This document shows, piece by piece, positions 8,516-17,054 of a stretch of DNA of 64,000 nucleotides. Source of the stretch: Levilactobacillus lanxiensis (lineage in GTDB: Bacteria; Bacillota; Bacilli; Lactobacillales; Lactobacillaceae); assembly GCF_016861655.1 (NCBI RefSeq), contig NZ_BOLN01000007.1, positions 1 through 64,000 on the forward strand, in the 5' to 3' direction. Numbering within the stretch: position 1 is the stretch's first letter; each line of letters begins with the position of its first letter. The notes under the pieces were generated by a model. The model saw only the letters and a list, made by a program, of their open reading frames with translations, did not search any database and had not been told where the DNA came from. A program made the translations under genes and the position numbers.

Positions 8516-8691
8516 GCGCAAATTTATGGGTGGCCAGTACCTGAGCTTTTTCGTTATTTTGAGTCGTGCCCCTTGTATTTTCAAGACGAACCCGCGATAA
8601 TTGGTGTATTACTGAAAAATCAGAAATTGGGCAGTAGCAGCAATTGGCTACGTAAAACCGTTGGTGGTGGGGCCAGCGTTAGGAGGAAATT

Positions 8692-10173
8692 ATGAATAAG
8701 AAACAAACGAACGTTGCCGTTGTGACGGGGGCTGTCTTCGTGGCAACCTTCATGTCCGCCATTGAGGGGACCATCGTCTCCACCGCAATGCCCACCATTG
8801 TCGGTGATTTACACGGGGTGGCCCTGATGAACTGGGTCTTCTCGATTTTCCTGTTGACCAGTGCACTGGCGACGCCCATCTATGGCAAATTGGCCGATAC
8901 GGTTGGCCGAAAATTGGTGTTCCTGGTCGGCCTGTTTATCTTTGTCCTGGGCTCAACGCTGTCGGGGATGTCCCACAGCATGGAAACGCTGATTGCCTGG
9001 CGCGCCTTACAGGGTATCGGGGCCGGGGCGATTATGCCCGTCTCCTTTACGATTCTAGCCGATATCTATCCCGTCGAACAACGGGCCCGGGTGATGGGCT
9101 TAAACGGCTCAGCGTGGGGCATAGCGGCCGTGGTGGCACCCCTGTTGGGTGGGTTCATCGTTGACCAGTTGAGTTGGCACTGGATTTTCTTCATTAACAT
9201 CCCAATCGGTATCATCACCATGGGACTCATTTGGTTCTACTTAAATGAATCGACCGAGCGCAAGGCCTTCTCAATGGACTGGTTTGGCTCACTCTGGCTG
9301 TCCGTTGGCTTGTTAGCGATGATGCTGACGTTCCAGCTGTTAGGTGAGGGTGAAATCAACGTTCTGTGGGTCATCACCGGTTTTGTGGTAGCGGTCGTGG
9401 CCTTCTGGCTGTTTATTCGCCAGGAAAAGCGCACGGCCGACCCGCTGATTCCCATGACGCTGTTTGCCAATCGGACCTTTGTCATCCAAAACCTGATTGC
9501 GGCGCTGTTGAGTGGCTTCATCATGGGTTTTGAAGTGTATCTGCCAACCTGGACACAAGGGTTGTTAGGCCTGTTGGCGTCCCAAGCCGGGTTTGCCATC
9601 ACGCCCAGTTCACTGATGTGGATTGTGGGGTCATTTATTGCGGGTAAACTCCTATTGAACCGTTCCCCCTATAATATCGTTAATATTGCGTTGACGCTGG
9701 TTCTGATTGGAGCGGTCACCATGGCCCTGATTCCTGCTAGCACGCCATTCTGGTGCTTCTTCGTGATTGCCGCCATCTGTGGGACCGGCTTTGGGATTAC
9801 CATTACCACCACGACCGTCACGGTGCAAAGTAAAGTGGCCGTTGACGAGGTGGGGGTCGCAACCTCATTTAACACGCTATCCCGGACGCTGGGTCAGACC
9901 ATCATGGTTTCCGTCTTCGGTATCATCATGAACCTGGAAATGGCACGTGGGGTGGCGAGTCATCCCGGCACGACCATGGGGATGATGAATAAGTTAATTA
10001 ACCCCCAAACGGCTAAAGCGTTGCCAGCGCACCTGCTGCCAACGCTACATGGTATCCTGTACCAAGGCCTCCACGTGATCTTTATCGCGGGTGCTATTCT
10101 GATTCTCGTGTCCTTTGCCGTGAACTTTTTCGACCGCAAAGACACAGAACAGGTTACCGGTCACCAGGGGTAA
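8692..10173 (+). CDS. MFS multidrug exporter, DHA2 family (14 TMS)
   Basis: 493-aa integral membrane proton antiporter of the DHA2 (EmrB/LmrB/QacA-like) group, expected to export drugs or other lipophilic compounds. The N-terminus runs into TM1 with FMSAIEGTIVSTAMPTIV, a DHA2-typical D/E-x-T motif; LADTVGRKLVF is MFS motif A; WRALQGIGAGAI is motif B; NGSAWGIAAVVAPLLGG is motif C of antiporters. About 14 hydrophobic segments can be counted. ATG 8692 has AGGAGG 6 nt upstream. No regulator is adjacent, so the substrate cannot be guessed from context. Confidence 0.93.
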   Translation: MNKKQTNVAVVTGAVFVATFMSAIEGTIVSTAMPTIVGDLHGVALMNWVFSIFLLTSALATPIYGKLADTVGRKLVFLVGLFIFVLGSTLSGMSHSMETLIAWRALQGIGAGAIMPVSFTILADIYPVEQRARVMGLNGSAWGIAAVVAPLLGGFIVDQLSWHWIFFINIPIGIITMGLIWFYLNESTERKAFSMDWFGSLWLSVGLLAMMLTFQLLGEGEINVLWVITGFVVAVVAFWLFIRQEKRTADPLIPMTLFANRTFVIQNLIAALLSGFIMGFEVYLPTWTQGLLGLLASQAGFAITPSSLMWIVGSFIAGKLLLNRSPYNIVNIALTLVLIGAVTMALIPASTPFWCFFVIAAICGTGFGITITTTTVTVQSKVAVDEVGVATSFNTLSRTLGQTIMVSVFGIIMNLEMARGVASHPGTTMGMMNKLINPQTAKALPAHLLPTLHGILYQGLHVIFIAGAILILVSFAVNFFDRKDTEQVTGHQG

Positions 10174-10239
10174 TTAGTCCCGTTTTTAATTAATTTACGG
10201 TATAATAATGCTAAACGACCAAAAAGTGGAGGCGATAAG

Positions 10240-10563
10240 ATGTTTGAAAGTAATCACGCGCGGTATGCCAGTTATGGCACAGTTGCGGCCTTGCCAGGCG
10301 ATATGATCGACGCTGTCTGGCAGATTATTGATCACGACCTCCAGGGGTTATTTCCGTTAGATAATCTGTTAACGTTTAGACTGCATAATAATCAGGGCAA
10401 CACGACCTTTGAGTACGTCCAAACGGATGATGACGATGTCACGTTGCGGGCCGGGTTCGACACGCAGTTTGGCTATACGCCGGAGTTGCCGGAGACGGTT
10501 CTGGCTTACGATGACGGCGACAGCCAAATCATTCTGTTACCATCCGAAACAAACGAACATTAG
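10240..10563 (+). CDS. DUF960 family protein
   Basis: 107-aa small cytosolic protein matching the DUF960 pattern: YASYGTVAALPGDMIDAVWQIIDHDLQGLFPLDNLLTF near the start, then NNQGNTTFEYVQ. Function unknown. ATG 10240 follows GGAGG; a TATAAT lies at 10201-10206. Its TAG stop (10561-10563) abuts the left arm of a structured repeat, which in turn precedes an intrinsic terminator at 10946, so the repeat is probably this gene's 3' UTR. Confidence 0.85.
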   Translation: MFESNHARYASYGTVAALPGDMIDAVWQIIDHDLQGLFPLDNLLTFRLHNNQGNTTFEYVQTDDDDVTLRAGFDTQFGYTPELPETVLAYDDGDSQIILLPSETNEH

Positions 10564-10859
10564 GGCTTGGGCCAAACGAGTCGTTGTCAGCGCCTCCGGG
10601 CTGGTGAAAACTGGGCCTGGTCGCGTCCGTTCCCGGCGGCGCGCTCAAGGCGCCCTGCTGTGGGGCCGGTTCCAGCCGAAGGGCGGGCTTCCGCCTCAAC
10701 TTTGAGCCAAAAAGCGGTCTCAAAGGTTGTCCCGTGCTCTAAGCTGAGAAAAATCGCTCAGCTAAGACCATCGACACAGCCGGGCACCTTGGCTCGCCTC
10801 TGGTCACTCCCACGACCGGCCCATTTTCACCAGCCCTGCGGCTGACACGGGTTTAGCCC
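10563..10859 (+). repeat. Structured repeat, type I, copy A
   Basis: About 297-bp element. Basal stem: CTGGTGAAAACTGGGCC (10601-10617) pairs with GGCCCATTTTCACCAG (10818-10833) apart from one bulged base; outside it, TGTCAGC/GGCTGACA and GGGCT/AGCCC also pair. Inside: CAACTTTGAG pairs with CTCAAAGGTTG and CTAAGCTGAG with CTCAGCTAAG. The conserved single strands CCGTTCCCGGCGG and CTCTGGTCACT are present. It starts at the DUF960 stop codon. No protein is credible inside it. Confidence 0.85.
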
Positions 10860-10945
10860 GCGTAATATTCGTTGATTGTTCGTTGGTTCCGTCAGTTAGT
10901 TGGCGGCTTGGTTAGACTGTCATAAATGTCTATCGAATTTTCATT

Positions 10946-10981
10946 GAATCTGTGGCGTTTTGCTGCAGATTCTATTTTTTT
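10946..10981 (+). terminator. Intrinsic terminator downstream of repeat copy A
   Basis: GAATCTG pairs with CAGATTC, then TATTTTTTT. Its place beyond the repeat implies that a DUF960 transcript includes copy A. Confidence 0.78.
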
Positions 10982-11010
10982 GCCATGCAGATGGCAACTG
11001 TCCGACGACA

Positions 11011-11050
11011 AAAAACACCAACACGTGTCGGCTGGCCGACGGTGCTGGTG
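11011..11050 (-). terminator. Intrinsic terminator
   Basis: On the minus strand ACCAGCACCGTCGGC pairs with CCGACACGTGTTGGT, then six T. It ends the HAD phosphatase gene. Confidence 0.82.
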
Positions 11051-11065
11051 AAGAGTTAAATGACG

Positions 11066-11836
11066 TTATTGAATTAAACCGAAGTGGCGTAGGCCGTGGA
11101 CGATGCCGTCCGTAGTGTTGCTGGTGGTGACGTAGGCTGCCTTGGCTTTTGCTTCGGGGACGCCGTTGCCCATGGAGATGGGGACGTCGACCTCGTCAAA
11201 CATTTGCAGGTCGTTGTAGCCGTCACCAAACGCGTACGTTTTAACGCCCTGTAAGCCGGCCTCGGTGATTAGTTGTTGAATCCCGGATTGCTTGCTGACG
11301 CCGTGGACCATGGTGTCTAGGCAGCGGGGATTGTTCCGAACCAAGTCGAGCTGGTTGGCAAATTTTTCTTGATACGCCTGATCCTTATCGCGGTTAAAGA
11401 CGTTAATGAAGTTAATGTCTTGGTGTTGGTACCAATCGGCGTCGACGACTGGATTCAGTCGTAACAACTGAAAGTTTTCGACCGTGTCAGCGTTGGCCTG
11501 GCTCAACCGAAAGCCTTGGCTGGTGTAGTAGGCCAGGGGGTCACCCTGAGCCTTAGCGAAGGCTGTGATGGCTGCCAGCGTGGGTTGGTCAATGACCGAA
11601 GCTGTCAGTCGCCTGCCTTCGAATTGGACGTAACTCCCGTTGGCACCGACGACGGAATCGATTCCCGTGGCGTCCAACACATATTGAATCTCAAAAATGT
11701 TTCTTCCTGTCGCAATAACTGGTAAAATATGATGTTGTTGCATTTCGTGAATGGCAGCGATACTTGCCGGCAAAACATTCTTGTGATCGTCAAATAACGT
11801 GCTATCCAAGTCAAAAAAGACGATTGCTTGATACAT
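11066..11836 (-). CDS. Cof-type HAD-IIB family phosphatase
   Basis: 256-aa cytosolic haloacid-dehalogenase-type phosphatase; this subfamily dephosphorylates sugar phosphates or flavin/pyridoxal phosphates, but the substrate is not readable from sequence. Motif I is FFDLDSTLFD with nucleophile Asp9 and acid/base Asp11; motif II is the ATGRN segment; motif IV is FGDGYNDLQMFDEV near residue 210, followed by the family's SMGNG. The large C2B cap lies between. ATG 11836 is preceded by AGGAGG at 6 nt. Monocistronic, with its own terminator. Confidence 0.9.
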   Translation of the reverse strand: MYQAIVFFDLDSTLFDDHKNVLPASIAAIHEMQQHHILPVIATGRNIFEIQYVLDATGIDSVVGANGSYVQFEGRRLTASVIDQPTLAAITAFAKAQGDPLAYYTSQGFRLSQANADTVENFQLLRLNPVVDADWYQHQDINFINVFNRDKDQAYQEKFANQLDLVRNNPRCLDTMVHGVSKQSGIQQLITEAGLQGVKTYAFGDGYNDLQMFDEVDVPISMGNGVPEAKAKAAYVTTSNTTDGIVHGLRHFGLIQ

Positions 11837-11989
11837 ATTTAGCCTCCTAAATGCTGATTCTCTACGGTTCTATTATACAGCAAGAGCCAAAGTTAGCGAA
11901 ATGAGGGAAATTTTTTTGCCGCATAAATGTAGTAGTCGCCATTTTTATGTTACACTATATCTTGTATTTTTAATTAAAGAGGGGCTATC

Positions 11990-12637
11990 ATGGTGATAAT
12001 TACAGCTGGAATGATCGGTGTCGGTAAAACGACCCTTACTGGAAAGATTGCGTCGCACTTGGAAACTCAAGCATTTTTTGAACCGGTTGGTGATAACCCG
12101 GTTTTACCACTTTACTACCGGGATCCAAAGCAATACGGATTTTTATTGCAAATTTACTTTTTAAACAAACGGTTTAGCATGATTAAGCGGGCCCTAGCCG
12201 ACGATAACAACGTCCTGGACCGTTCCATCTACGAAGATGCCCTATTTACGCGGGAAAACAACGCGGAAGGCAACATCACGGATACTGAGCTCGAAGTTTA
12301 CTTGAACTTGCTCGACAACATGATGAATGAACTGAGCGAATTGCCAAAGAAGGCCCCAGATCTGTTGGTCTACGCCGACGCTGACTTCGATACGATTTTA
12401 CACCGGATCAAGAAGCGTGGTCGTGACTACGAACAATTCGATGACAACCCAGAGTTGGAATCTTACTACAAGAAGATGTGGACTGCTTACCAAGGCTGGT
12501 TCGCCGACTACGATGTTAGTCCTAAGATCAAAATTGACTTACAAAAATATGACTTGGACGTTCCGGGCAACACGGAATTAGTTCTGGGCCAAATCGATGA
12601 CGCCTTGAAGGAAATTCGGAGCGACGCCACGGTTTAA
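11990..12637 (+). CDS. Deoxynucleoside kinase (deoxyadenosine/deoxyguanosine/deoxycytidine type)
   Basis: 215-aa cytosolic kinase that phosphorylates deoxynucleosides to 5'-monophosphates for salvage, a route important in lactobacilli. P-loop GMIGVGKTT at residues 7-15; DRSIYEDALF carries the DRS motif of the dNK family; KKRGRDYEQ supplies the Arg-rich lid. Length fits the Gram-positive dAK/dGK group, where two such subunits are often encoded in tandem; here there is only one. Start ATG 11990 follows AGAGGGGC; the neighbouring GTG is two codons in and less likely. Confidence 0.9.
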   Translation: MVIITAGMIGVGKTTLTGKIASHLETQAFFEPVGDNPVLPLYYRDPKQYGFLLQIYFLNKRFSMIKRALADDNNVLDRSIYEDALFTRENNAEGNITDTELEVYLNLLDNMMNELSELPKKAPDLLVYADADFDTILHRIKKRGRDYEQFDDNPELESYYKKMWTAYQGWFADYDVSPKIKIDLQKYDLDVPGNTELVLGQIDDALKEIRSDATV

Positions 12638-12648
12638 TGATTAATTGA

Positions 12649-12689
12649 ACGTAATGCCAACTCGTTAGGAGTGGGTGTTGCGTTTTTTT
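12649..12689 (+). terminator. Intrinsic terminator
   Basis: ACGTAATGCCAACTC pairs with GAGTGGGTGTTGCGT (with G:U pairs), then T7. It ends the deoxynucleoside kinase gene. Confidence 0.82.
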
Positions 12690-12711
12690 CGTCGCAAAAA
12701 TTGCGGGTAAT

Positions 12712-12752
12712 AAAAAAATCCAATCATCCGTAATGAAAGGGGATGATTGGAT
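12712..12752 (-). terminator. Intrinsic terminator of the GH65-pgmB transcript
   Basis: On the minus strand ATCCAATCATCC pairs with GGATGATTGGAT, then T7. No other minus-strand gene ends nearby, so it should end the pgmB transcript after repeat copy 2. Confidence 0.85.
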
Positions 12753-12842
12753 CTGAGTTTCTAGTATTAACGTATCACTAGCTGTTTTTGCCGATTGCCA
12801 GAATCCTTGGCAACAAAAACGAGCAAATCTCAATTATAGATA

Positions 12843-13073
12843 GGACTAGCGAAAGGGAACTGGCAAGGTCAGTGTGAGTGACCAGAGGCGGATCAACCTG
12901 ACCAGCTGTGTCGGTGGTCTTAACTGAGTGATTTGCTCAGTTTAGACCATGGGACAACCTTTGAGACCGTTTCTCAGGCTCAAAGTTGAGGTGGAAGACC
13001 GAACTTTGTCTGGAACCGGCCCCACAGCAGGGCAGGTTGAATCCGCCGCCGGGAACGGCAGTGACTTTAGCCC
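12843..13073 (-). repeat. Structured repeat, type I, copy 2
   Basis: Minus-strand copy directly at the pgmB stop. On that strand the left arm GGGCTAAAG contains the pgmB TAA and can pair with CTTTCGCTAGTCC at the far end; the GTGAAAA part of the basal stem is missing. Internal stems are kept: GGCGGATTCAACCTG against CAGGTTGATCCGCC, CAACTTTGAG against CTCAAAGGTTG, and CTAAACTGAG against CTCAGTTAAG. It lies between the pgmB stop and the terminator at 12712, hence probably in the pgmB 3' UTR. Confidence 0.82.
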
Positions 13074-13738
13074 AGCTTCTTTTCAATGTTGGCTAAGGTG
13101 ACTTCTGCCGTGTCTGCGAAGACCATGTCAGCGGCACCCAGTTCAGTTGAATCACCGATACCCAGTGAAACTTCGCCGGCAGCGTTGATGGCTTGGACCC
13201 CAGCAGCGGCGTCTTCAACCCCGATACACTGGTTAGCTGGCAAGTTCAGTAATTCCGCACCCTTGGTGTAGATTTCTGGGTCTGGCTTGCCGTGGGTCAA
13301 GCTGGCTGGGTCAACGATCTTAGGGAAGTAGTCGGCCAGTTCCAATTTGCCCAAGACACGAGGAGCGTTCTTGGAGGCAGAAGCTAAGGAAAGTTGGTAG
13401 CCCTTGGCGCGTAAGTCATCCAGGAAGGCCTTCATGCCGGGTAAAATGTTAGCGGGCGTCATCTTGTCCACTTCGGCCACGTAGTTCGTGTTCTTTTGGG
13501 CGGCCAATTTTTCCTTTTCGGCTTCGGTGTAGTCATTTTCCTTGCCACCGGCCTTTAAAATCATTTCCAGGGAATCCATCCGGCTAATGCCCTTTAAGCC
13601 GTTACCCAGTTCTTCGCTCCAAGCAACGCCCAGTGAGTCGGCGAGTTGGTGCCAAGCGGTCCCGTGCAAGATAGAGGTGTCGGTGATGACACCATCGAGG
13701 TCAAAGACGAATCCTTTAATATCAGCAAACTTTGTCAT
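13067..13738 (-). CDS. pgmB: Beta-phosphoglucomutase
   Basis: 223-aa cytosolic HAD enzyme converting beta-glucose 1-phosphate to glucose 6-phosphate. Motif I GFVFDLDGVITD with nucleophile Asp13 and acid/base Asp15; the helical cap carries the LKGISRMDSLE signature; SLASASKNA is the motif II region, KPDPEIY surrounds the motif III Lys, and GVEDAAAGVQAI the acidic motif IV. It is 13 bp downstream of the GH65 phosphorylase, whose product is beta-glucose 1-phosphate, so the pair forms a disaccharide-degrading operon. ATG 13738 follows AAGGAG. Its stop codon lies within the arm of repeat copy 2. Confidence 0.95.
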   Translation of the reverse strand: MTKFADIKGFVFDLDGVITDTSILHGTAWHQLADSLGVAWSEELGNGLKGISRMDSLEMILKAGGKENDYTEAEKEKLAAQKNTNYVAEVDKMTPANILPGMKAFLDDLRAKGYQLSLASASKNAPRVLGKLELADYFPKIVDPASLTHGKPDPEIYTKGAELLNLPANQCIGVEDAAAGVQAINAAGEVSLGIGDSTELGAADMVFADTAEVTLANIEKKLG

Positions 13739-13751
13739 GAAAAAACACTCC

Positions 13752-16460
13752 TTAATCGGTTATGGTTTGTGAAACGTTAGGTTTTAGTGAAACTGTTTGT
13801 TGCCCAATTTGAATGGTAGCGGCGTGGTCGGCTTGCACGGTGACGTGATGATGATCGATGTCAAAGGTGTAGCGCGTGCCACGTAACAGGTGTTGGAACT
13901 TAACGGCTTGCCAGGCCTCGGGGAGGTGCGGGTTGACCGTTAAATGGTCGCCCAGGGCATCGACCCCGGCATAGTAGCGCGTGGACATCAGGGTCACGGC
14001 GCCCATGACGCCAAGGTGAATGCCCTCGGCCGTGGTGCCGCCCTGAATGTCAAAGTAGTCGGAGAACAAGGCCTGCGAGAACAATTGCCAGGATTGGTCC
14101 ATGTTGCCGGCCATGGCGGTCAGCGCCGCGTACACGATGCGTGACAGGGTGGAGCCGTGAGTGGTCCGGTCGAGGTAGAATTGCAGGTTCTTCTGCAGCG
14201 CCTGTTGGGGCAACTCGTAACCCAGTTGCTTGAGTAACCCCAGTACTTGTGGGGCATCCAAGTTGTAAAAGGCCATGAGCGCGTCGGCTTGCTTGGCAAC
14301 CTGGTAGGCGTCAGGCGTCTTGCCCTCGGCCTTTAAAATGCGGTCCATCCGCGAGATATCGCCGTACTTAGCCCGGTACTTGGTAAAGTCGAGCTTCGGC
14401 AGCTTGAAGTATCCCTCGAACTGACCGATGATACCCTCCGAGTTGATATCCAGCTTAAGGTGGTGGCTCACATCGTTAAATTGTTGTCGGACAGCCGCGG
14501 TGACGCCCGTCTTGGCATCCACTGTTTTCAGGGTGGCGGCTGGTAAGTCTTGCCGTAACTGGTCGAGCTGGTTAAATAACCAGGTCACCATTAAATTGGT
14601 GTAGGCATTATTTGCCAGTCCAGTCGTATCGGCATTGGGATAGTTCTCGTGGAATTCATCGGGACCCATCACACGGTCGATGGTGTAGCGGTGGTCGGCG
14701 TTATCCAACTTAGTTTTGCTGAGCCAGAATTGCGCAATTTCTTGTAGCATTTCCAGCCCGTATTTCGCCATGAAATCCGTGTCACCCGTGATGCGATGAT
14801 ACATGATGACATTGTACGCGATGGCCAGGGACACGTGCCGTTGCAGAGACGAGTAGTCCGGGTCCCAGGTGTTGGTCAACGGGTTAAGGTGGGTGACTTG
14901 CGATTGCTCGTCGCCGACCTCACCGGATTGCCACGGGTACATGGCGCCAGCATAGCCCGCGTCCTTGGCGTTTTGCTTAGCGGCTGGTAGCCGACGGTAG
15001 CGGTACATCAGTAGTTGCCGTGCCAGTTGCGGGTCGTGTAAGGCAAAGACGGGGAGGTCGAACATCTCATCCCAGAAGACGTGGCCGCGGTAGGCTTCAC
15101 CGTCGAGGCCCCGGGCGTTGATTGATGCGTCAATTTGACCGGAGCGAATGGCCTGGACCGCCGAGAAGAGGTGGTAGAGGTTGACCCGCGTCAATTTTTG
15201 CGACGTGATATCGCCAGTAATCTGGAAGTCGGCGTCCGCCCAGCGCTTTTGCCAGTAGGCCGTGCTGCTAGCCAGGGTATCGGCGAAGCTGGCCCGTTGG
15301 AGGTCAGCCATCGCCGCCTGGAGCACGTTGCCGGTGGTTTCTCGGCTGGTGAACAGCACGATATTTTTCTCAAAGGTATAGGTCTGTTGCGGTTGCACGT
15401 CGACCGACCGCATCTGCCGAACCTGTTGCTCAGCGTTGGGCCGGCCGTCGCTTGGCGTGGCTAGCGCCTGACCGGGACCTGTGAGGTGCGACCCCAGGGC
15501 GAGGTCAACGTGACTAGCCCGTGTCTGGGCCTCGAGAAAAATGCTGTCGGGCTGTTGACTGGTGCCGGTCACACGCAGGTGGTGCTGATCAAAGGCGTTG
15601 TAGCGCGACACGTTGCCGTTGACGACGCTCCCGTCGATGGTGGAGTAGACCTGCAGGCTGCCCGCAAAGTTTAACGGGGTGATGCTGTAGCGAATCGCCA
15701 GGCGGTGCCAGTCCTTAAAGTTGGCGAGCTTGGTTGTCTTGATTTGCAGACTGTGACCGGTGGACAGTTGAACCAGCATGGTGGTCGTCAGCGTCCCGGT
15801 GTGGAGGTCCAGGCTCCGGTAGATGTCCTGGATGTCAGCGGCCTTAATTTGAAACGGATTCTGGTGGTCGACGCCAAAGGAGAGGGCCTGCGCATTGGGC
15901 AGGTTGACCAAATCTTCATTGGTGACGGCGCGGCCGTTTAAATTGGTCGTCAGCTGGTCATACAACCCGGCCGTATACATGCCAGGATAGTTGTCGGCAT
16001 CGGCATGGGCTTCGGTATAGGCACCCCGCAGGCCAACAAACCCGTTACCGACCGTCAGCATGGCTTCTTGCCCGTAATTGCGTTTGCCTTGATACTGGCC
16101 GTAGTAATCCAGGTGCCAGCTGAGGTAGTCGCGCTTGGCCTGTAGGGCGGCGGTCAATCCCTGTTGGGCAATCGCTTGATTGCTGACGACGGGGATGTTC
16201 AGCATGTTGGTAATGGCCAGGCCAATATCAATGCGCTGATGGTTGATGCCGACGACGGTGTCGGAGAAGGGGTAACTCAGAGCGTTATCCACGACCGCGG
16301 CGTCCACGTCGAGTCCCGCCAGCTTGAGGCGCAGGTTCTCCAGATTTTCCCCAATGGTCTGGTCAGAGTTGTAGGCAATAATAAACTGCCGCTCGCCAGC
16401 AGCGTCCGTCGGGTGGTAGCTCACTTCCAAGGAGTCATCTAAAACGTGCAATGTAATCAT
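13752..16460 (-). CDS. GH65 family disaccharide phosphorylase with N-terminal extension
   Basis: About 902-aa cytosolic glycoside hydrolase family 65 protein. Family members phosphorolyse alpha-glucosides (maltose, trehalose, kojibiose, nigerose) to beta-glucose 1-phosphate plus glucose. Seen: VGNGFVGLRG at 137-146 (start of the GH65 N-terminal domain) and RVMGPDEFHENY around residue 598 with the catalytic Glu, then LANNAYTN; a DRTTHGSTLSRIVYA phosphate-site segment follows. Typical maltose phosphorylases are about 750 aa; the roughly 100 residues before the canonical start are extra and unrecognised. The exact disaccharide is uncertain. ATG 16460 begins the recognisable protein, but its ribosome site AAAGGA is far (about 19 nt), so TTG 16466 is possible. 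A cre lies 143 bp upstream; pgmB follows. Confidence 0.85.
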   Translation of the reverse strand: MITLHVLDDSLEVSYHPTDAAGERQFIIAYNSDQTIGENLENLRLKLAGLDVDAAVVDNALSYPFSDTVVGINHQRIDIGLAITNMLNIPVVSNQAIAQQGLTAALQAKRDYLSWHLDYYGQYQGKRNYGQEAMLTVGNGFVGLRGAYTEAHADADNYPGMYTAGLYDQLTTNLNGRAVTNEDLVNLPNAQALSFGVDHQNPFQIKAADIQDIYRSLDLHTGTLTTTMLVQLSTGHSLQIKTTKLANFKDWHRLAIRYSITPLNFAGSLQVYSTIDGSVVNGNVSRYNAFDQHHLRVTGTSQQPDSIFLEAQTRASHVDLALGSHLTGPGQALATPSDGRPNAEQQVRQMRSVDVQPQQTYTFEKNIVLFTSRETTGNVLQAAMADLQRASFADTLASSTAYWQKRWADADFQITGDITSQKLTRVNLYHLFSAVQAIRSGQIDASINARGLDGEAYRGHVFWDEMFDLPVFALHDPQLARQLLMYRYRRLPAAKQNAKDAGYAGAMYPWQSGEVGDEQSQVTHLNPLTNTWDPDYSSLQRHVSLAIAYNVIMYHRITGDTDFMAKYGLEMLQEIAQFWLSKTKLDNADHRYTIDRVMGPDEFHENYPNADTTGLANNAYTNLMVTWLFNQLDQLRQDLPAATLKTVDAKTGVTAAVRQQFNDVSHHLKLDINSEGIIGQFEGYFKLPKLDFTKYRAKYGDISRMDRILKAEGKTPDAYQVAKQADALMAFYNLDAPQVLGLLKQLGYELPQQALQKNLQFYLDRTTHGSTLSRIVYAALTAMAGNMDQSWQLFSQALFSDYFDIQGGTTAEGIHLGVMGAVTLMSTRYYAGVDALGDHLTVNPHLPEAWQAVKFQHLLRGTRYTFDIDHHHVTVQADHAATIQIGQQTVSLKPNVSQTITD

Positions 16461-16602
16461 TTTCAAAGCTAGATCGTCATCCTTTCTGCTAAATGATAGC
16501 GTATTCTTCACTTTCAATCTTAGGCTAACGCTGCGCAATTAGCAATTATTTCCGTCAAAAAATGCGAAATTTGTTAGTCCGGAGAACGCCTAAATGGCGC
16601 TA

Positions 16603-16617
16603 TTGCAACCGATTGCA
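16603..16617. promoter_or_regulatory. Probable cre (CcpA) site upstream of the GH65-pgmB operon
   Basis: TTGCAACCGATTGCA fits the catabolite-responsive element pattern WTGNAANCGNWNNCW. It lies 143 bp upstream of the GH65 start, consistent with glucose repression of disaccharide use. Confidence 0.65.
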
Positions 16618-16668
16618 GTGATTGGACGTGGTTGGGTCGCCGCCCGGTCAAACTGACAAAAATGGCCC

Positions 16669-16706
16669 CAAAAACCGGCTACCCAGAAATTCCAGGTAGT
16701 CGGTTG
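16669..16706 (-). terminator. Intrinsic terminator downstream of repeat copy 3
   Basis: CCGGCTACC pairs with GGTAGTCGG; T-runs exist on both strands. On the minus strand it would end the D-2-hydroxyacid dehydrogenase transcript after repeat copy 3. Confidence 0.75.
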
Positions 16707-16800
16707 GTTTTTGAATGCATTTAATGATGTGTGCGGTCGGTCAGAATCTGGTATTAGGCTTACAACTAATCAGTGGACCAAATGTTTGAACGATTGGTTA

Positions 16801-17054
16801 GTTGCAGGGGCGGCGGAAAAGAGCCAGTGAATGCCATGTTAGTGACCAGAGGCGGATCAAAGTGACCAGCTGTGTCGGTGGTCTTGGCTGGAGTCTTGTT
16901 CCAGCCTAGTCCACGGGACAACCTTTGAGACCGCTTTTTGGCTCAAAGTTGAGGTGGAAGCCTGTTTCACAGGCTGGAACCGGCCCCACAGCAGGGGGCT
17001 TTGAATCCGCCGCCGGGAACGGACACGAATTCAACCAGGTTCATTTTTGGCCGT
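16801..17054 (-). repeat. Structured repeat, type I, copy 3
   Basis: Minus-strand copy starting immediately after the TAG of the D-2-hydroxyacid dehydrogenase. Core sequences CCGTTCCCGGCGG, the CAACTTTGAG/CTCAAAGGTTG hairpin and CTCTGGTCACT are intact; the third hairpin has changed on both sides to a GGCTGGA...TCCAGCC form. The outer arms are degraded (GGCGGAAAAGAGCC facing GGCCAAAAATGAACC). Terminator beyond at 16669. Confidence 0.78.

Noticed and set aside
10409-10845. Overlapping open frames across repeat copy A that could be read as small proteins
   Set aside because: They overlay paired arms of a repeat found nine times, are not kept in other copies, and have no ribosome sites.
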